From NCBI RefSeq assembly GCF_013407145.1, contig NZ_CP026993.1:1076590-1140589 (forward strand): DNA of 64,000 nt, read 5' to 3'. The notes below the pieces were generated by a model. The model saw only the letters and a list, made by a program, of their open reading frames with translations. It was not told the origin of the DNA and made no database searches. The stretch is from Nitrosopumilus cobalaminigenes (GTDB taxonomy: Archaea; Thermoproteota; Nitrososphaeria; Nitrososphaerales; Nitrosopumilaceae). Both the position numbers and the translations under genes were made by a program. Numbering within the stretch: the first letter of the stretch is position 1; each line of letters begins with the position of its first letter. This document shows positions 1 through 6,779 of this stretch, in pieces.

Positions 1-1
1 A

Positions 2-532
2 CCAGTAAAAGGAATTGTAGAATTAGAAAGAAAAAGAATTGGACCAAAAGCAAAACAACACATGGGAAAATTGGTTTCAACATTTAATGAAACAGATCCT
101 GAAGAAATTATTTCATCGCTACAAAAAGAATCAAAATATGATTTTGATATTGATGGTGAAAAAATATCATTAGACAATGAAGATTTTATCATAGACTTTG
201 ATGCAAGTGAGAATTTTGCAGTTGCAAAAAGAGACAATTACACTGTACTAATTTCAACATCAAGAAACAGAGAGATGATGGCAAGAGGATTAGTCAAAGA
301 CATTGCTCGAAGACTGCAAACTCTAAGAAAAGAAAGAGGATACACACCAACGGATGTTTTAGAGGTAGCATCAATTTTGGAATTAGATGAAGAATCACTT
401 GAGATGATGAAAGAAAAAGCAAAAGAATTGGCATTTTTGGTCAGAGTAAAACAAGTCAACTTTACAGAGTCTTGTAAAGAATACAAAGAAGATGACATTG
501 ATGGTCAAAAAATCAAGATTTCTGTAGAATAG
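2..532 (+). CDS. ileS: Isoleucyl-tRNA synthetase, C-terminal part (5' end outside window)
   Basis: The reading frame is open from base 2, so the ATG at 62 is an internal methionine and only the last 176 residues are in the window. The enzyme charges tRNA-Ile with isoleucine. What remains is the C-terminal appended region of class Ia IleRS. The segment ARGLVKDIARRLQTLRKERG, followed by a tail with alternating strands, matches the family's conserved ARGL.R(D/E)..RR.Q..RKE pattern. The catalytic HIGH and KMSKS motifs would lie upstream, out of view. The assignment rests on this C-terminal pattern alone. Confidence 0.8.
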   Translation, partial: PVKGIVELERKRIGPKAKQHMGKLVSTFNETDPEEIISSLQKESKYDFDIDGEKISLDNEDFIIDFDASENFAVAKRDNYTVLISTSRNREMMARGLVKDIARRLQTLRKERGYTPTDVLEVASILELDEESLEMMKEKAKELAFLVRVKQVNFTESCKEYKEDDIDGQKIKISVE

Positions 533-584
533 ATTTTGATTGCTGATGCAATATTTTTATTAGAATCAAAAAGTCCATAAGCAA

Positions 585-1169
585 ATGTCCGAATCAAATC
601 CAAATGTTGTTGGAATTAACGTTCTAAAACAAAATGGCCTAGATGTTGATGAATTGGTTAAAGAACTAATCAAAAATGCAGCAGTTGAATTTACTGCATA
701 CTATTACTTTACCAATCTCAGAGCACATTGTACAGGCATAGAAGGTGAAGGATTGAAAGGAATTATCGAAGATGCAAGACTAGAAGATCTTAGTCACTTT
801 GAATCATGCCTTGAGAGAATCTACCAATTAGGTGGAGCACTCCCAAATGACGCAACTGAATTTATCAAAATTTCAGGTTGTGGATTCTTACAACTTCCAG
901 AAAATCCAACAGATCATAATGCGATTCTAGAAAAATGTCTCAAAGCAGAACAAGGAGCAATTGTCAACTGGAATAAAATTTGTCAGATGACATTAGGAAA
1001 AGATCCTGCCACATATGATATTGCAAAAGATATCTTGGCTGAAGAGATTGAACATGAGTCTTGGTTCCTAGAGCTAATCTATGGAAGACCATCAGGACAC
1101 ATGAGAAGAAAGTATGCAGGTGAAAGACCACATACAAGAAAACATTCTAGAGCATTAGATATGGCCTAA
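585..1169 (+). CDS. Dps-like ferritin-family protein (DPSL type)
   Basis: A 194-residue four-helix-bundle protein, probably a cytosolic iron-storage and peroxide-detoxifying cage. Ferritin-type metal ligands are visible as spaced Glu/His: AAVEFTAYYYF in helix A, EDARLEDLSHFESC in helix B, KAEQGAIVNW in helix C and EEIEHESWFLEL in helix D. Several Cys residues near the bundle (HCTG, ESCLERI, SGCGF, EKCLKAE, NKICQM) resemble the thiol-rich active site of archaeal DPSL or thioferritin proteins. The Arg/Lys/His-rich tail could bind DNA. The family call is firm; the DPSL subtype is an inference from the cysteines. Confidence 0.75.
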   Translation: MSESNPNVVGINVLKQNGLDVDELVKELIKNAAVEFTAYYYFTNLRAHCTGIEGEGLKGIIEDARLEDLSHFESCLERIYQLGGALPNDATEFIKISGCGFLQLPENPTDHNAILEKCLKAEQGAIVNWNKICQMTLGKDPATYDIAKDILAEEIEHESWFLELIYGRPSGHMRRKYAGERPHTRKHSRALDMA

Positions 1170-1281
1170 GTGCCAAATCATTTTCTTTTTAAAATTCACA
1201 CTCAAGGTGACTTTAATGACGACAAATTGTGAAGATGCGTTGTTTTATCACGGTTAAATAGAAAAATCACGTAATCATATC

Positions 1282-1611
1282 ATGGTAAAACAGATTAGTC
1301 TAGATGCATGGCAAATTCAGCATTTATCAGATCTGTTAGAAAAAGGCTCAAACATTGTTGCAAAAACAAACAGGCCAATTGTCCTGTATAGACAAACTCT
1401 AGAAGAAGAAGAAGAATCCTATGAAGAGATTGTATGTACACTTACCAAAGGATATGTAATTGAGCAGATGGTGACATCAGGAGGAATTCTAGTTCCAAGT
1501 TTCCACCAACAGTTTGTATTTACAATTGAAGAATATCCTCAAGAGTTATTGAGAAAAAGCAAAGATCGCTTTTTAGAAATGATTGATTTTCTTGATGAGC
1601 AATTAAAATAG
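1282..1611 (+). CDS. Conserved hypothetical protein, 109 aa
   Basis: No family recognised. A small soluble protein with an acidic run (LEEEEESYEE) near residue 45 and an amphipathic C-terminal helix; no signal peptide or membrane segment. A TATA-like GGTTAAATAG lies about 27 bases before the ATG, which fits a leaderless transcript and supports this start. It stands alone between the ferritin-like gene and sucC. Confidence 0.6.
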   Translation: MVKQISLDAWQIQHLSDLLEKGSNIVAKTNRPIVLYRQTLEEEEESYEEIVCTLTKGYVIEQMVTSGGILVPSFHQQFVFTIEEYPQELLRKSKDRFLEMIDFLDEQLK

Positions 1612-1651
1612 TATCATAGTTAATAAAGACCGTAAAATTCATGATTCTTGC

Positions 1652-2758
1652 ATGCAATTACTAGAATTTCAGGCTAAGGAACTATTCCGAGAGTATGGAA
1701 TTAATCTTCTTCATAGTATCTCATCTACCAATATTGAAGAGGGCAGAAAACATGCAAAAGAATTAGGATATCCATTTGTAATTAAAATTCAAGTTCCAGT
1801 AGGTGGCAGAGGCAAAGCAGGCGGCATTCAAAAATGCCAAAATGATGACGAATTTGAGCTAAAATACCCCCAAGTCATGGACTTGACAATTAAAGGTGAA
1901 AAAGCAAGAGCAATCTTACTTGAAAAAATGGCAGATATCAAAAAGGAATTATATCTTTCAATATTTTTGAATCGTTCAAAAAGATGTTACACTATTATCG
2001 CATCAGCTGAAGGCGGCGTAGAAATTGAATCAGTAAAAAATCAAATTATTAAAGAAGTTGGACTAGGAGATGTTTCAGATGAACTTGCAAGAGAAGTTGC
2101 AAAAGAAATGGAGTTGGAGGGAAACACCGCAGAACAATTTGTTGACACTTTGAAGAAATTATCAAAACTTACAATTGAAAAAGAAGCAGAACTTGTAGAG
2201 ATTAATCCATTAGCCATTATGCAAGATGATTCAATCATGGCACTTGATGGTAAGTTTGTAACAGATGATAACAGTAACTTTAGACATCCAGAACTACAAA
2301 AATACCAAGAAAAAACTGCAATTGAAGAGCAAGCTGAAAAAAGTGGTTTCTCTCTAGTCGAATTAGATGGAGATATTGCAGTAGTTGGAAATGGTGCAGG
2401 ATTAGTAATGTCAACATTGGATATGTTATCAGACAATGGCGGAAAGCCTGCATGTTTCTTAGATGTAGGTGGTGGTGCAACTACAGAATCAGTGTATGAA
2501 GCATTAACTTTGATTAGTAAATTAGATAGAGTGAAAGGAATTCTTGTGAATCTCTATGGAGGAATTGTAAAAACAACTGTTGTTGCAGAAGCATTTCTCA
2601 AAGCATATGAAAATAATCTAATTGATTTGCCAGTATTCTCAAGACTAAAGGGGACAGAATCTGAAAAAGCAAAAGAAATGCTCAAAGGGTCTAGAACTAA
2701 CATCTTTGATTCAGTAGAAGAGGCAATTAATGCAGCAGTAATGGGAGTAAAGAAATGA
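1652..2758 (+). CDS. sucC: Succinate-CoA ligase, beta subunit
   Basis: Beta subunit of succinyl-CoA synthetase, which interconverts succinyl-CoA, NDP and Pi with succinate, CoA and NTP. At 368 residues it is close to the usual 385-400. The N-terminal MQLLEFQAKELFREYGI is the family start; an ATP-grasp nucleotide-binding strand follows (KIQVPVGGRGKAGGI, near 46-60). ELVEINPLAI carries the metal-binding Glu-x-Asn-Pro, and the C-terminal CoA-ligase domain has GNGAGLVMSTLDM and FLDVGGGA. It overlaps sucD by four bases (ATGA), so the subunits are translationally coupled. In ammonia-oxidising archaea the enzyme would connect succinyl-CoA of the hydroxypropionate/hydroxybutyrate cycle with C4 acids. 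Confidence 0.93.
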   Translation: MQLLEFQAKELFREYGINLLHSISSTNIEEGRKHAKELGYPFVIKIQVPVGGRGKAGGIQKCQNDDEFELKYPQVMDLTIKGEKARAILLEKMADIKKELYLSIFLNRSKRCYTIIASAEGGVEIESVKNQIIKEVGLGDVSDELAREVAKEMELEGNTAEQFVDTLKKLSKLTIEKEAELVEINPLAIMQDDSIMALDGKFVTDDNSNFRHPELQKYQEKTAIEEQAEKSGFSLVELDGDIAVVGNGAGLVMSTLDMLSDNGGKPACFLDVGGGATTESVYEALTLISKLDRVKGILVNLYGGIVKTTVVAEAFLKAYENNLIDLPVFSRLKGTESEKAKEMLKGSRTNIFDSVEEAINAAVMGVKK

Positions 2759-3672
2759 CAGACATCTTTGGATTACTAAAAGGAAAACCAGAGGATTCTG
2801 ATTATGAAAATAAAGGAGTCATTGTTCAAGGTATTACTGGAGCATATGGTTCACTACATGCAAAGCAAATGATGGCATACGGAACCAATGTTGTTGCCGG
2901 AGTAACACCAGGTAAAGGAGGTCAAAAATTTGAAGACAAAGTTCCAATTTACAATACAATGCAAGAAGCAGTAGATGCAACTCATGCAAAAATTTCAATT
3001 GTATATGTCCCAGCAAAATTCTTCCTGAGTGCTGCCAAAGATGCACTAAATGCAGGTATCAAATTACTAGTTGCTATCCCAGAACATGTTCCAATTAGAG
3101 ACACCATGGAAGCATTAGATTTAGCAAAGAAAAAAGGAGCAGTGATCATTGGACCAAACACCCCAGGAATTATGATTCCAGAATTAATCAAAGTAGGAAT
3201 CATGCCACCAATGCCATTCAAGGCAGGAAAGATTGCAGTATTATCTAAAAGCGGAACATTACTTTATGAAATTTCAGATGCCCTTACAAATTCAGGATTC
3301 GGACAATCAATTACAATTGGAATAGGAGGAGATCCTGTAAACGGTACAAGATTAATTGACGCATTTGAAATGGTAAAAGATATTCCAGATATGGAAGGTC
3401 TAGTAGTTGTTGGAGAGATTGGAGGAGATTCAGAAGAAATTTTGGCGCAAAGAATTATTGATAGTGGATTTAACAAACCAACTGTAGCATACATTGCAGG
3501 CAGAGCAGCACCTAAAGAAAAGAGAATGGGTCATGCAGGGGCAATTGTAATGGGAACATATGGTTCAGCTGAATCCAAAGTTTCAATGTTTAACAAGGCA
3601 AACATTCCAGTAGCAAAAAGACCAGCAGAAGTACCAGTATTATTAGCAGGAAAGATGGAAAAATCCGATTAG
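2755..3672 (+). CDS. sucD: Succinate-CoA ligase, alpha subunit
   Basis: Alpha subunit partner of the preceding gene, 305 residues. The N-terminal CoA-binding Rossmann domain shows VIVQGITGAYGSLHAKQM near 22-39. The C-terminal ligase domain carries the phosphorylated active-site histidine in KRMGHAGAIV (His260). GRAAPKEKRMGHAG is diagnostic of SucD. The ATG start lies inside the last codons of sucC. L40e follows 31 bases downstream after a weak AGGAG, so it may share the transcript. Confidence 0.94.
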   Translation: MTDIFGLLKGKPEDSDYENKGVIVQGITGAYGSLHAKQMMAYGTNVVAGVTPGKGGQKFEDKVPIYNTMQEAVDATHAKISIVYVPAKFFLSAAKDALNAGIKLLVAIPEHVPIRDTMEALDLAKKKGAVIIGPNTPGIMIPELIKVGIMPPMPFKAGKIAVLSKSGTLLYEISDALTNSGFGQSITIGIGGDPVNGTRLIDAFEMVKDIPDMEGLVVVGEIGGDSEEILAQRIIDSGFNKPTVAYIAGRAAPKEKRMGHAGAIVMGTYGSAESKVSMFNKANIPVAKRPAEVPVLLAGKMEKSD

Positions 3673-3703
3673 AATAAAAGAGAGAGATTAAGGAGACAAT
3701 CAA

Positions 3704-3871
3704 ATGCCAATCACAGACCCAGAAAAGAAAAGAATTGCACAACAAGCACGACTTGTTATGAGAATTTGCTTCAAATGTGGATGTAGAAATGATATTGGCG
3801 CAACAAGATGCAGAAAATGCAGAAACCCATACTTGAGATTAAAGAACAGAAATCTCGGTGTTAAGAAATAG
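3704..3871 (+). CDS. rpl40e: 50S ribosomal protein L40e
   Basis: A 55-residue basic zinc-ribbon ribosomal protein. Residues 22-39 hold the four zinc-binding cysteines as CFKCGCRNDIGATRCRKC, followed by the family ending RNPYLRLKNRNLGVKK. The length matches stand-alone archaeal L40e, which lacks the ubiquitin fused to the eukaryotic protein. An AGGAG lies about 8 bases before the ATG. Confidence 0.92.
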   Translation: MPITDPEKKRIAQQARLVMRICFKCGCRNDIGATRCRKCRNPYLRLKNRNLGVKK

Positions 3872-3873
3872 AA

Positions 3874-4122
3874 TTAAGAAACCATCAATCTTTGCCTATA
3901 ATCAACAATTGCAAGTTTTAATTCAGTATAATATTGTTTGACAAAGGATTTTGCAGCTTCAGGATCATCTAATTCATCAAATGTTAACTGTAAATCATCA
4001 GGAAGTTGATCATTCATTTGATACAAAACTTTAGCAGCTTCCACATATTGTCCCAAATTATCAGCATATTCAAATGCCAATTTCATCCTGTCAATTAATG
4101 CATCAAATTCTTGTAAAGACAT
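3874..4122 (-). CDS. Conserved hypothetical protein, 82 aa
   Basis: A small acidic, probably all-helical soluble protein (for example YVEAAKVLYQMNDQLPDDLQ). No family recognised. It converges on L40e with only two bases between the stop codons. The codon usage looks genuine. Confidence 0.55.
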   Translation of the reverse strand: MSLQEFDALIDRMKLAFEYADNLGQYVEAAKVLYQMNDQLPDDLQLTFDELDDPEAAKSFVKQYYTELKLAIVDYRQRLMVS

Positions 4123-4217
4123 GAAGATTATCTTTTAGAGTTACTAAAAAAGGCCAGGGTAATTGTGACATAATGATATAGCAAAGACAAAAAAACCACT
4201 CTCAAAGTAATTTAGTT

Positions 4218-4314
4218 GGACCGGTCGTCTAGTTTGGTTTGGATGACGCACTCACACTGCGTAAGAGAAATTACTTCTCCGCAAAGGTCGTGGGTTCAAA
4301 TCCCATCCGGTCCA
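4218..4314 (+). tRNA. tRNA-Val(CAC) with a non-canonical intron
   Basis: Acceptor strands GGACCGG and CCGGTCC pair perfectly around discriminator A4314. The D stem is GTC/GAC. The anticodon stem ACGCA/TGCGT closes the loop CTCACAC, whose anticodon CAC (4253-4255) reads valine GTG. The T arm is GTGGG-TTCAAAT-CCCAT. The gene is 97 bases, 22 too long; the surplus lies between the anticodon stem and T stem and fits an intron at tRNA position 44/45. Removing it leaves 75 bases with the normal variable loop AGGTC. No CCA is encoded beyond the discriminator. Confidence 0.9.
4264..4285 (+). other. tRNA intron with bulge-helix-bulge motif (position 44/45)
   Basis: A central 4-bp helix TGCG (4258-4261) with CGCA (4281-4284 region) is flanked by a 3-base bulge TAA on the 5' side and AAG on the 3' side. 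An intron-closing helix GAGAA/TTCTC has loop ATTAC. This is the helix arrangement cut by archaeal splicing endonuclease. Cutting after the second bulge base on each side releases 22 bases and restores a 5-base variable loop. Base pairing is seen directly; splicing is inferred. Confidence 0.75.
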
Positions 4315-4447
4315 TTACATCACTTTGTCAAATCGCAGAAGGTTTGTAATCTCACATTTTACAACATAGTTGAAAATGTGTATACGGTAATACCTACTAA
4401 CATTAACAAACTCACCATTATTGCTTTTTTATCATTTCGAGGTAGTT

Positions 4448-4669
4448 TCAATACGATTCAGAATACGTCATGGACTTAAGCGTATTGGCAATTAGACTAT
4501 AATCTACCCACAAAATTCCTTCATTGATCAAATATTTTATTGCATTTACTATCTCTTCTCTAGCTTTTTCAAATTCTTGATTTGCAAAATACCAAATTAT
4601 TTCACTTATTACAAATACTGATGCTATTGAAATTCCAACTACCATTATGATAGTTATTACCAGTTTCAT
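4448..4669 (-). CDS. Small single-pass membrane protein, 73 aa
   Basis: The N-terminal hydrophobic stretch (residues 2-28) is a membrane anchor or uncleaved signal, followed by a helical, partly acidic tail. Its ATG follows the stop codon of the upstream zinc-ribbon membrane gene with no intervening base, so the two are almost certainly co-transcribed. No family recognised. Confidence 0.5.
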   Translation of the reverse strand: MKLVITIIMVVGISIASVFVISEIIWYFANQEFEKAREEIVNAIKYLINEGILWVDYSLIANTLKSMTYSESY

Positions 4670-5347
4670 TTATCCAAGAATACAAGAATTTGATTCTTCA
4701 TCAAAGATAGTGCCAGGACCACATTTTGAATCAGTTTCATCAGAACTTGTAGTTTTCACTTCACCAATTCTACATGCATTTGTTTCAGGATCTAAGACAG
4801 TTCCTGTACCACATTTTGAATCATATTCACCATAGAAAATATCTTCATTCTCAATTTCAGGAACAGAATTTACAACCGGAGTTTTATCAAAAGCACTATC
4901 AAAATAACCTTGAGAATATCCAGCCCCAAGGATTATCAAAAGGATAACAGGAATGCCAACAATAATTGGGAATTTTAACGGAATAGATTTTGAAACTTTA
5001 GCAGAAGATTTTGTTCCAGGTATTGGTTGTGGTTCTGCACCTACTTCAAAAAGAGAAGTTCCACAAATCATACAAAAATTTGCACTTAGAGGAGTCTGCT
5101 TTCCACATTTCCAACAGTGAATTGTTTCTTTATTTTCAGGTTCATTTTCAAAAACAATTTCATCATCAGTCTCGATTGCTTGTTTTACCAGATATTTTTC
5201 TCTTAAACGCTTTAGATAATTCTCATCAGTGACCCAGATATTCTTATTTTGAATAAAGGATTGTTTAATGTGCTCTAACCTATACGCATCACCCACACCT
5301 AATTTCAGCAAGGCGTTTACTTCATCAACAACATCTATTGAATCCAT
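4670..5347 (-). CDS. Zinc-ribbon membrane protein with two extracellular Cys repeats
   Basis: A 225-residue protein. The cytosolic N-terminal third is helical (a short HTH-like or oligomerisation segment); a zinc ribbon CWKCGKQT...FCMICG follows near 78-97, then one transmembrane helix near 125-147. The outer tail contains two tandem copies of a 20-residue motif of the form SKCG(T/P)GT(V/I)...(N/S).C(R/I), spaced about 28 residues apart and each probably disulphide-closed. It could couple an internal zinc-ribbon domain to an external peptide or surface contact. Function unknown; the adjacent small membrane protein is a likely partner. Confidence 0.6.
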   Translation of the reverse strand: MDSIDVVDEVNALLKLGVGDAYRLEHIKQSFIQNKNIWVTDENYLKRLREKYLVKQAIETDDEIVFENEPENKETIHCWKCGKQTPLSANFCMICGTSLFEVGAEPQPIPGTKSSAKVSKSIPLKFPIIVGIPVILLIILGAGYSQGYFDSAFDKTPVVNSVPEIENEDIFYGEYDSKCGTGTVLDPETNACRIGEVKTTSSDETDSKCGPGTIFDEESNSCILG

Positions 5348-5499
5348 ATTGTATCCAGAAGGGCCATATCACATTAAATACTAACTGAAAAATTCCATTC
5401 TAACTAGGACTAAATTCACAGTATTTTGTCCAAAATGATTAGATACAATCAAGATGGAAATAATAGTAATTATTAAAATCTAGAAAACAAACAAATCCT

Positions 5500-5733
5500 G
5501 TGAATGTAATTCAGAGGAAATTAGAGGTTGAAACATCTAAAGAAATAATATTACAGACAATTTTAAAAAATAAAGAGAATTTGGATACGAATTTGATTGC
5601 TGACGCAATAAAAGATTATGTGAAAAATCATGAAAATTATGATTTTGAGAAAAAAGACTTTTGGAAGTCATTTCAGAAAAATGAAAAAATTGTAAAGTTT
5701 AGACCAGAGCCATCAATAGTTGGGTGTGACTAG
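5500..5733 (+). CDS. Hypothetical protein, 77 aa (GTG start)
   Basis: A small Lys/Glu-rich helical protein, no family recognised. The GTG at 5500 lies about 27 bases after a TATA-like TTATTAAAAT, consistent with a leaderless mRNA. Its last 35 bases overlap, in antisense, the end of the Cys-rich micro-gene read from the other strand (5699-5851), so the two transcripts converge and cross. Confidence 0.5.
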   Translation: MNVIQRKLEVETSKEIILQTILKNKENLDTNLIADAIKDYVKNHENYDFEKKDFWKSFQKNEKIVKFRPEPSIVGCD

Positions 5734-5851
5734 TATCTTTTCTAAAACAGGCATCCAATCTAGATTGTAAAACTTTGAGATAACAATCAGTCGAACAGCA
5801 TCCCTTGTGACCTACATGGTATGATTTTAAACACATTTCACAGATATTCAA
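5699..5851 (-). CDS. Cys-rich micro-protein, 50 aa (TTG start), last gene of mini-operon
   Basis: The TTG start overlaps the upstream stop as TTGA and is preceded by AGGAG with an 8-base spacer, which decides the start. The N-terminus reads MNICEMCLKSYHVGHKGCC, with a further Cys at position 23 and another at 35; CxxC plus CC/C and two His suggest a zinc site. It occupies the same last place as the Cys-rich gene of the TrmB operon (6304-6468), although overall sequence similarity between the two is low. Function unknown. Confidence 0.6.
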   Translation of the reverse strand: MNICEMCLKSYHVGHKGCCSTDCYLKVLQSRLDACFRKDTSHTQLLMALV

Positions 5852-5952
5852 GAGTACATCTCCTGTGTCTGTTGTTTGATTTTTGAAATTACAGTATTGG
5901 TCATTTTGAGTAATTCATCCATTTGTGGATCCTGGACATATTGTAGAGTCAA
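5848..5952 (-). CDS. Micro-protein, 34 aa (TTG start), LLKMTN family
   Basis: TTG start overlapping the preceding gene's stop (TTGA), with AAGGAG eight bases upstream. Same length as, and clearly homologous to, the 34-residue gene at 7618-7722: both start with MT.Q (the TTG is read as Met), keep (L/I)LKMTN.V in the middle and have KIK.QT.E near the end. The protein is predicted to be one amphipathic helix. No known family. Confidence 0.65.
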   Translation of the reverse strand: MTLQYVQDPQMDELLKMTNTVISKIKQQTQEMYS

Positions 5953-6086
5953 AGGTAAGACTCCTTTACAGATAATTTGACTTTCAAAAGTACTTCATTT
6001 GTCATTTGTAAGAGATTTGCCATTTCAGCATCTAGAAAATAGTCTGAATTGGAATCAAACATTGTGGTTTTTTGTGATGTGTTCAT
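5949..6086 (-). CDS. Micro-protein, 45 aa, LLKMTN family, first gene of mini-operon
   Basis: ATG start 22 bases after the conserved promoter block at 6108-6140. It aligns with the 44-residue first gene of the TrmB operon (7719-7853): MN..Q at the start, then DSNS...LDAEM against NSNS..ILDAGM, then NLLQMTNEVLLKVK against SLLKMTNDVMMKIK. The two genes thus arose by duplication together with their promoter. No signal peptide or known domain. Confidence 0.7.
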   Translation of the reverse strand: MNTSQKTTMFDSNSDYFLDAEMANLLQMTNEVLLKVKLSVKESYL

Positions 6087-6107
6087 CTTTTCTTCAATAT
6101 ACTATTA

Positions 6108-6140
6108 GTTACAATGAATATAACCAAGGATTTCGATTAG
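6108..6140 (-). promoter_or_regulatory. Promoter block, copy 1 (mini-operon)
   Basis: On the minus strand this 33-base block contains CTAATCGAAATCC, then the TATA-like GGTTATATTC. It matches the block at 7875-7907 at 31 of 33 positions, and both end exactly 22 bases from the ATG of their micro-operon. With the TATA centre about 34 bases before the ATG, the transcript would have only a few leader bases. Confidence 0.7.
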
Positions 6141-6152
6141 TCATGAACAAAG

Positions 6153-6171
6153 TATCGAAGGTGTCGAACCT
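6153..6171. promoter_or_regulatory. Candidate operator upstream of promoter copy 1
   Basis: On the minus strand, AGGTTCG is followed at a 9-base offset by CCTTCG. The same pair at the same offset (GGTTCG, GGTTCG) occurs upstream of promoter copy 2. The placement, just before the TATA/BRE region, suits a regulator such as the neighbouring TrmB protein. Binding is inferred. Confidence 0.45.
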
Positions 6172-6238
6172 CACGGTAAATATGTGAATTTTAAAAACTA
6201 GCAAGGATGTTCTGAAAAGTCTTTAGAGTTTTCAGAGG

Positions 6239-6263
6239 TTTCATCTAAAATTTTGAGATGAAA
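6239..6263 (-). terminator. Hairpin downstream of the TrmB micro-operon
   Basis: TTTCATCT (6239-6246) and AGATGAAA (6256-6263) form a perfect 8-bp stem with a 9-base loop, about 40 bases after the last stop codon of the operon. It may end or stabilise the transcript. Archaeal termination usually relies on T-runs, so the role is uncertain. Confidence 0.35.
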
Positions 6264-6303
6264 TAGTATTGCTTTATTGTAATTTGACTTGGGAGTTTTT
6301 GTA

Positions 6304-6468
6304 TTAAGCAATTTTTTCAATGGATAAGATTAATTCTTCATCACCAAAACAATGCTTGTTTTCAACACAGTTAGAGCAAACCATCCATTTAGGAGTGTAT
6401 TGACCGCCAGGGGCAGGCCTATAAGTAATCATAAATTTTTTCTCATGTCTATCTTCGCATCGATTCAT
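6304..6468 (-). CDS. Cys-rich micro-protein, 54 aa, last gene of TrmB operon
   Basis: ATG start with AAGGAG seven bases upstream; it overlaps the preceding micro-gene by 20 bases in another frame. Cysteines occur at positions 4, 31, 34 and 40 (MNRCEDRHEK; VCSNCVENKHC), together with His8 and His39, which suggests a small zinc-bound fold. The middle is Pro/Gly-rich (YRPAPGGQYTPKW). It parallels the Cys-rich protein closing the sister operon. Function unknown. Confidence 0.65.
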   Translation of the reverse strand: MNRCEDRHEKKFMITYRPAPGGQYTPKWMVCSNCVENKHCFGDEELILSIEKIA

Positions 6469-6538
6469 CGTCAATCTCCTTTGATAGTTGTTCTACTTGG
6501 CCAGTGAGTAGTAAGTAGAATTTCCTCAATGTATTCAC
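6449..6538 (-). CDS. Micro-protein, 29 aa (GTG start), YLLLTGQVE duplicate 2
   Basis: GTG start overlapping the upstream stop (GTGA), with GAGGAG eight bases before it. The core KFYLLLTGQVEQLSKEI is nearly identical to the preceding 24-residue gene (QFYLLLTGQVEELSEEI), so this is a tandem duplication in which both copies kept their start, stop and Shine-Dalgarno. Predicted amphipathic helix. No known family. Confidence 0.65.
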   Translation of the reverse strand: MNTLRKFYLLLTGQVEQLSKEIDDESMRR

Positions 6539-6609
6539 CAAGATATCTCCTCAGATAATTCCTCTACCTGACCAGTGAGTAACAAATAGAATTGTTTTAA
6601 GAAGTTCAA
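6535..6609 (-). CDS. Micro-protein, 24 aa (TTG start), YLLLTGQVE duplicate 1
   Basis: TTG start overlapping the stop of the 57-residue gene as TTGA, with AGGAG eight bases upstream. It encodes MNFLKQFYLL and then LTGQVEELSEE before a short end. The adjacent homologous copy, with a conserved reading frame and signals, argues that this very short gene is translated. Confidence 0.6.
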   Translation of the reverse strand: MNFLKQFYLLLTGQVEELSEEISW

Positions 6610-6779
6610 TACGTATTCTCCTGTGTTGCTTGTTTGATTTTTTGAACCACATCATAAGTCATTTTGATTAAATGTTCAACTTCAAGATCATTTAGATCCT
6701 CACGACCTTCATCATACGAATGTTGAGCGATAAAAGAAACTTCATTTTGAAGACTTTGAAGAGCTAATACAGTACTCAA
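6606..6779 (-). CDS. Micro-protein, 57 aa (TTG start), LLKMTN family
   Basis: The TTG at 6779 overlaps the TrmB stop (TTGA), and AGGAGG lies nine bases before it inside the trmB coding end; this is preferred to the longer TTG frame from 6803. The N-terminal half is unique. The C-terminal half, LEVEHLIKMTYDVVQKIKQ and then QEN, matches the 34- and 44-residue proteins of the cluster. Probably a third family member, coupled to TrmB synthesis. Confidence 0.65.
   Translation of the reverse strand: MSTVLALQSLQNEVSFIAQHSYDEGREDLNDLEVEHLIKMTYDVVQKIKQATQENTY

Noticed and set aside
4258-4290. tRNA with a long (class II) variable arm
   Set aside because: Anticodon CAC is valine, not Ser or Leu, and the extra bases fit a bulge-helix-bulge intron that restores a normal 75-base tRNA.
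4216-4479. Plus-strand ORF of 87 codons
   Set aside because: It spans the tRNA-Val gene and its 3' flank; no codon bias or start signal.
5999-6187. Plus-strand ORF of 62 codons across the mini-operon promoter
   Set aside because: It is a shadow of the conserved minus-strand micro-gene and promoter block.
5734-6303. Pseudogene of a larger protein
   Set aside because: The fragments keep start, stop and Shine-Dalgarno signals and match the TrmB operon genes in length, so they are intact short genes.
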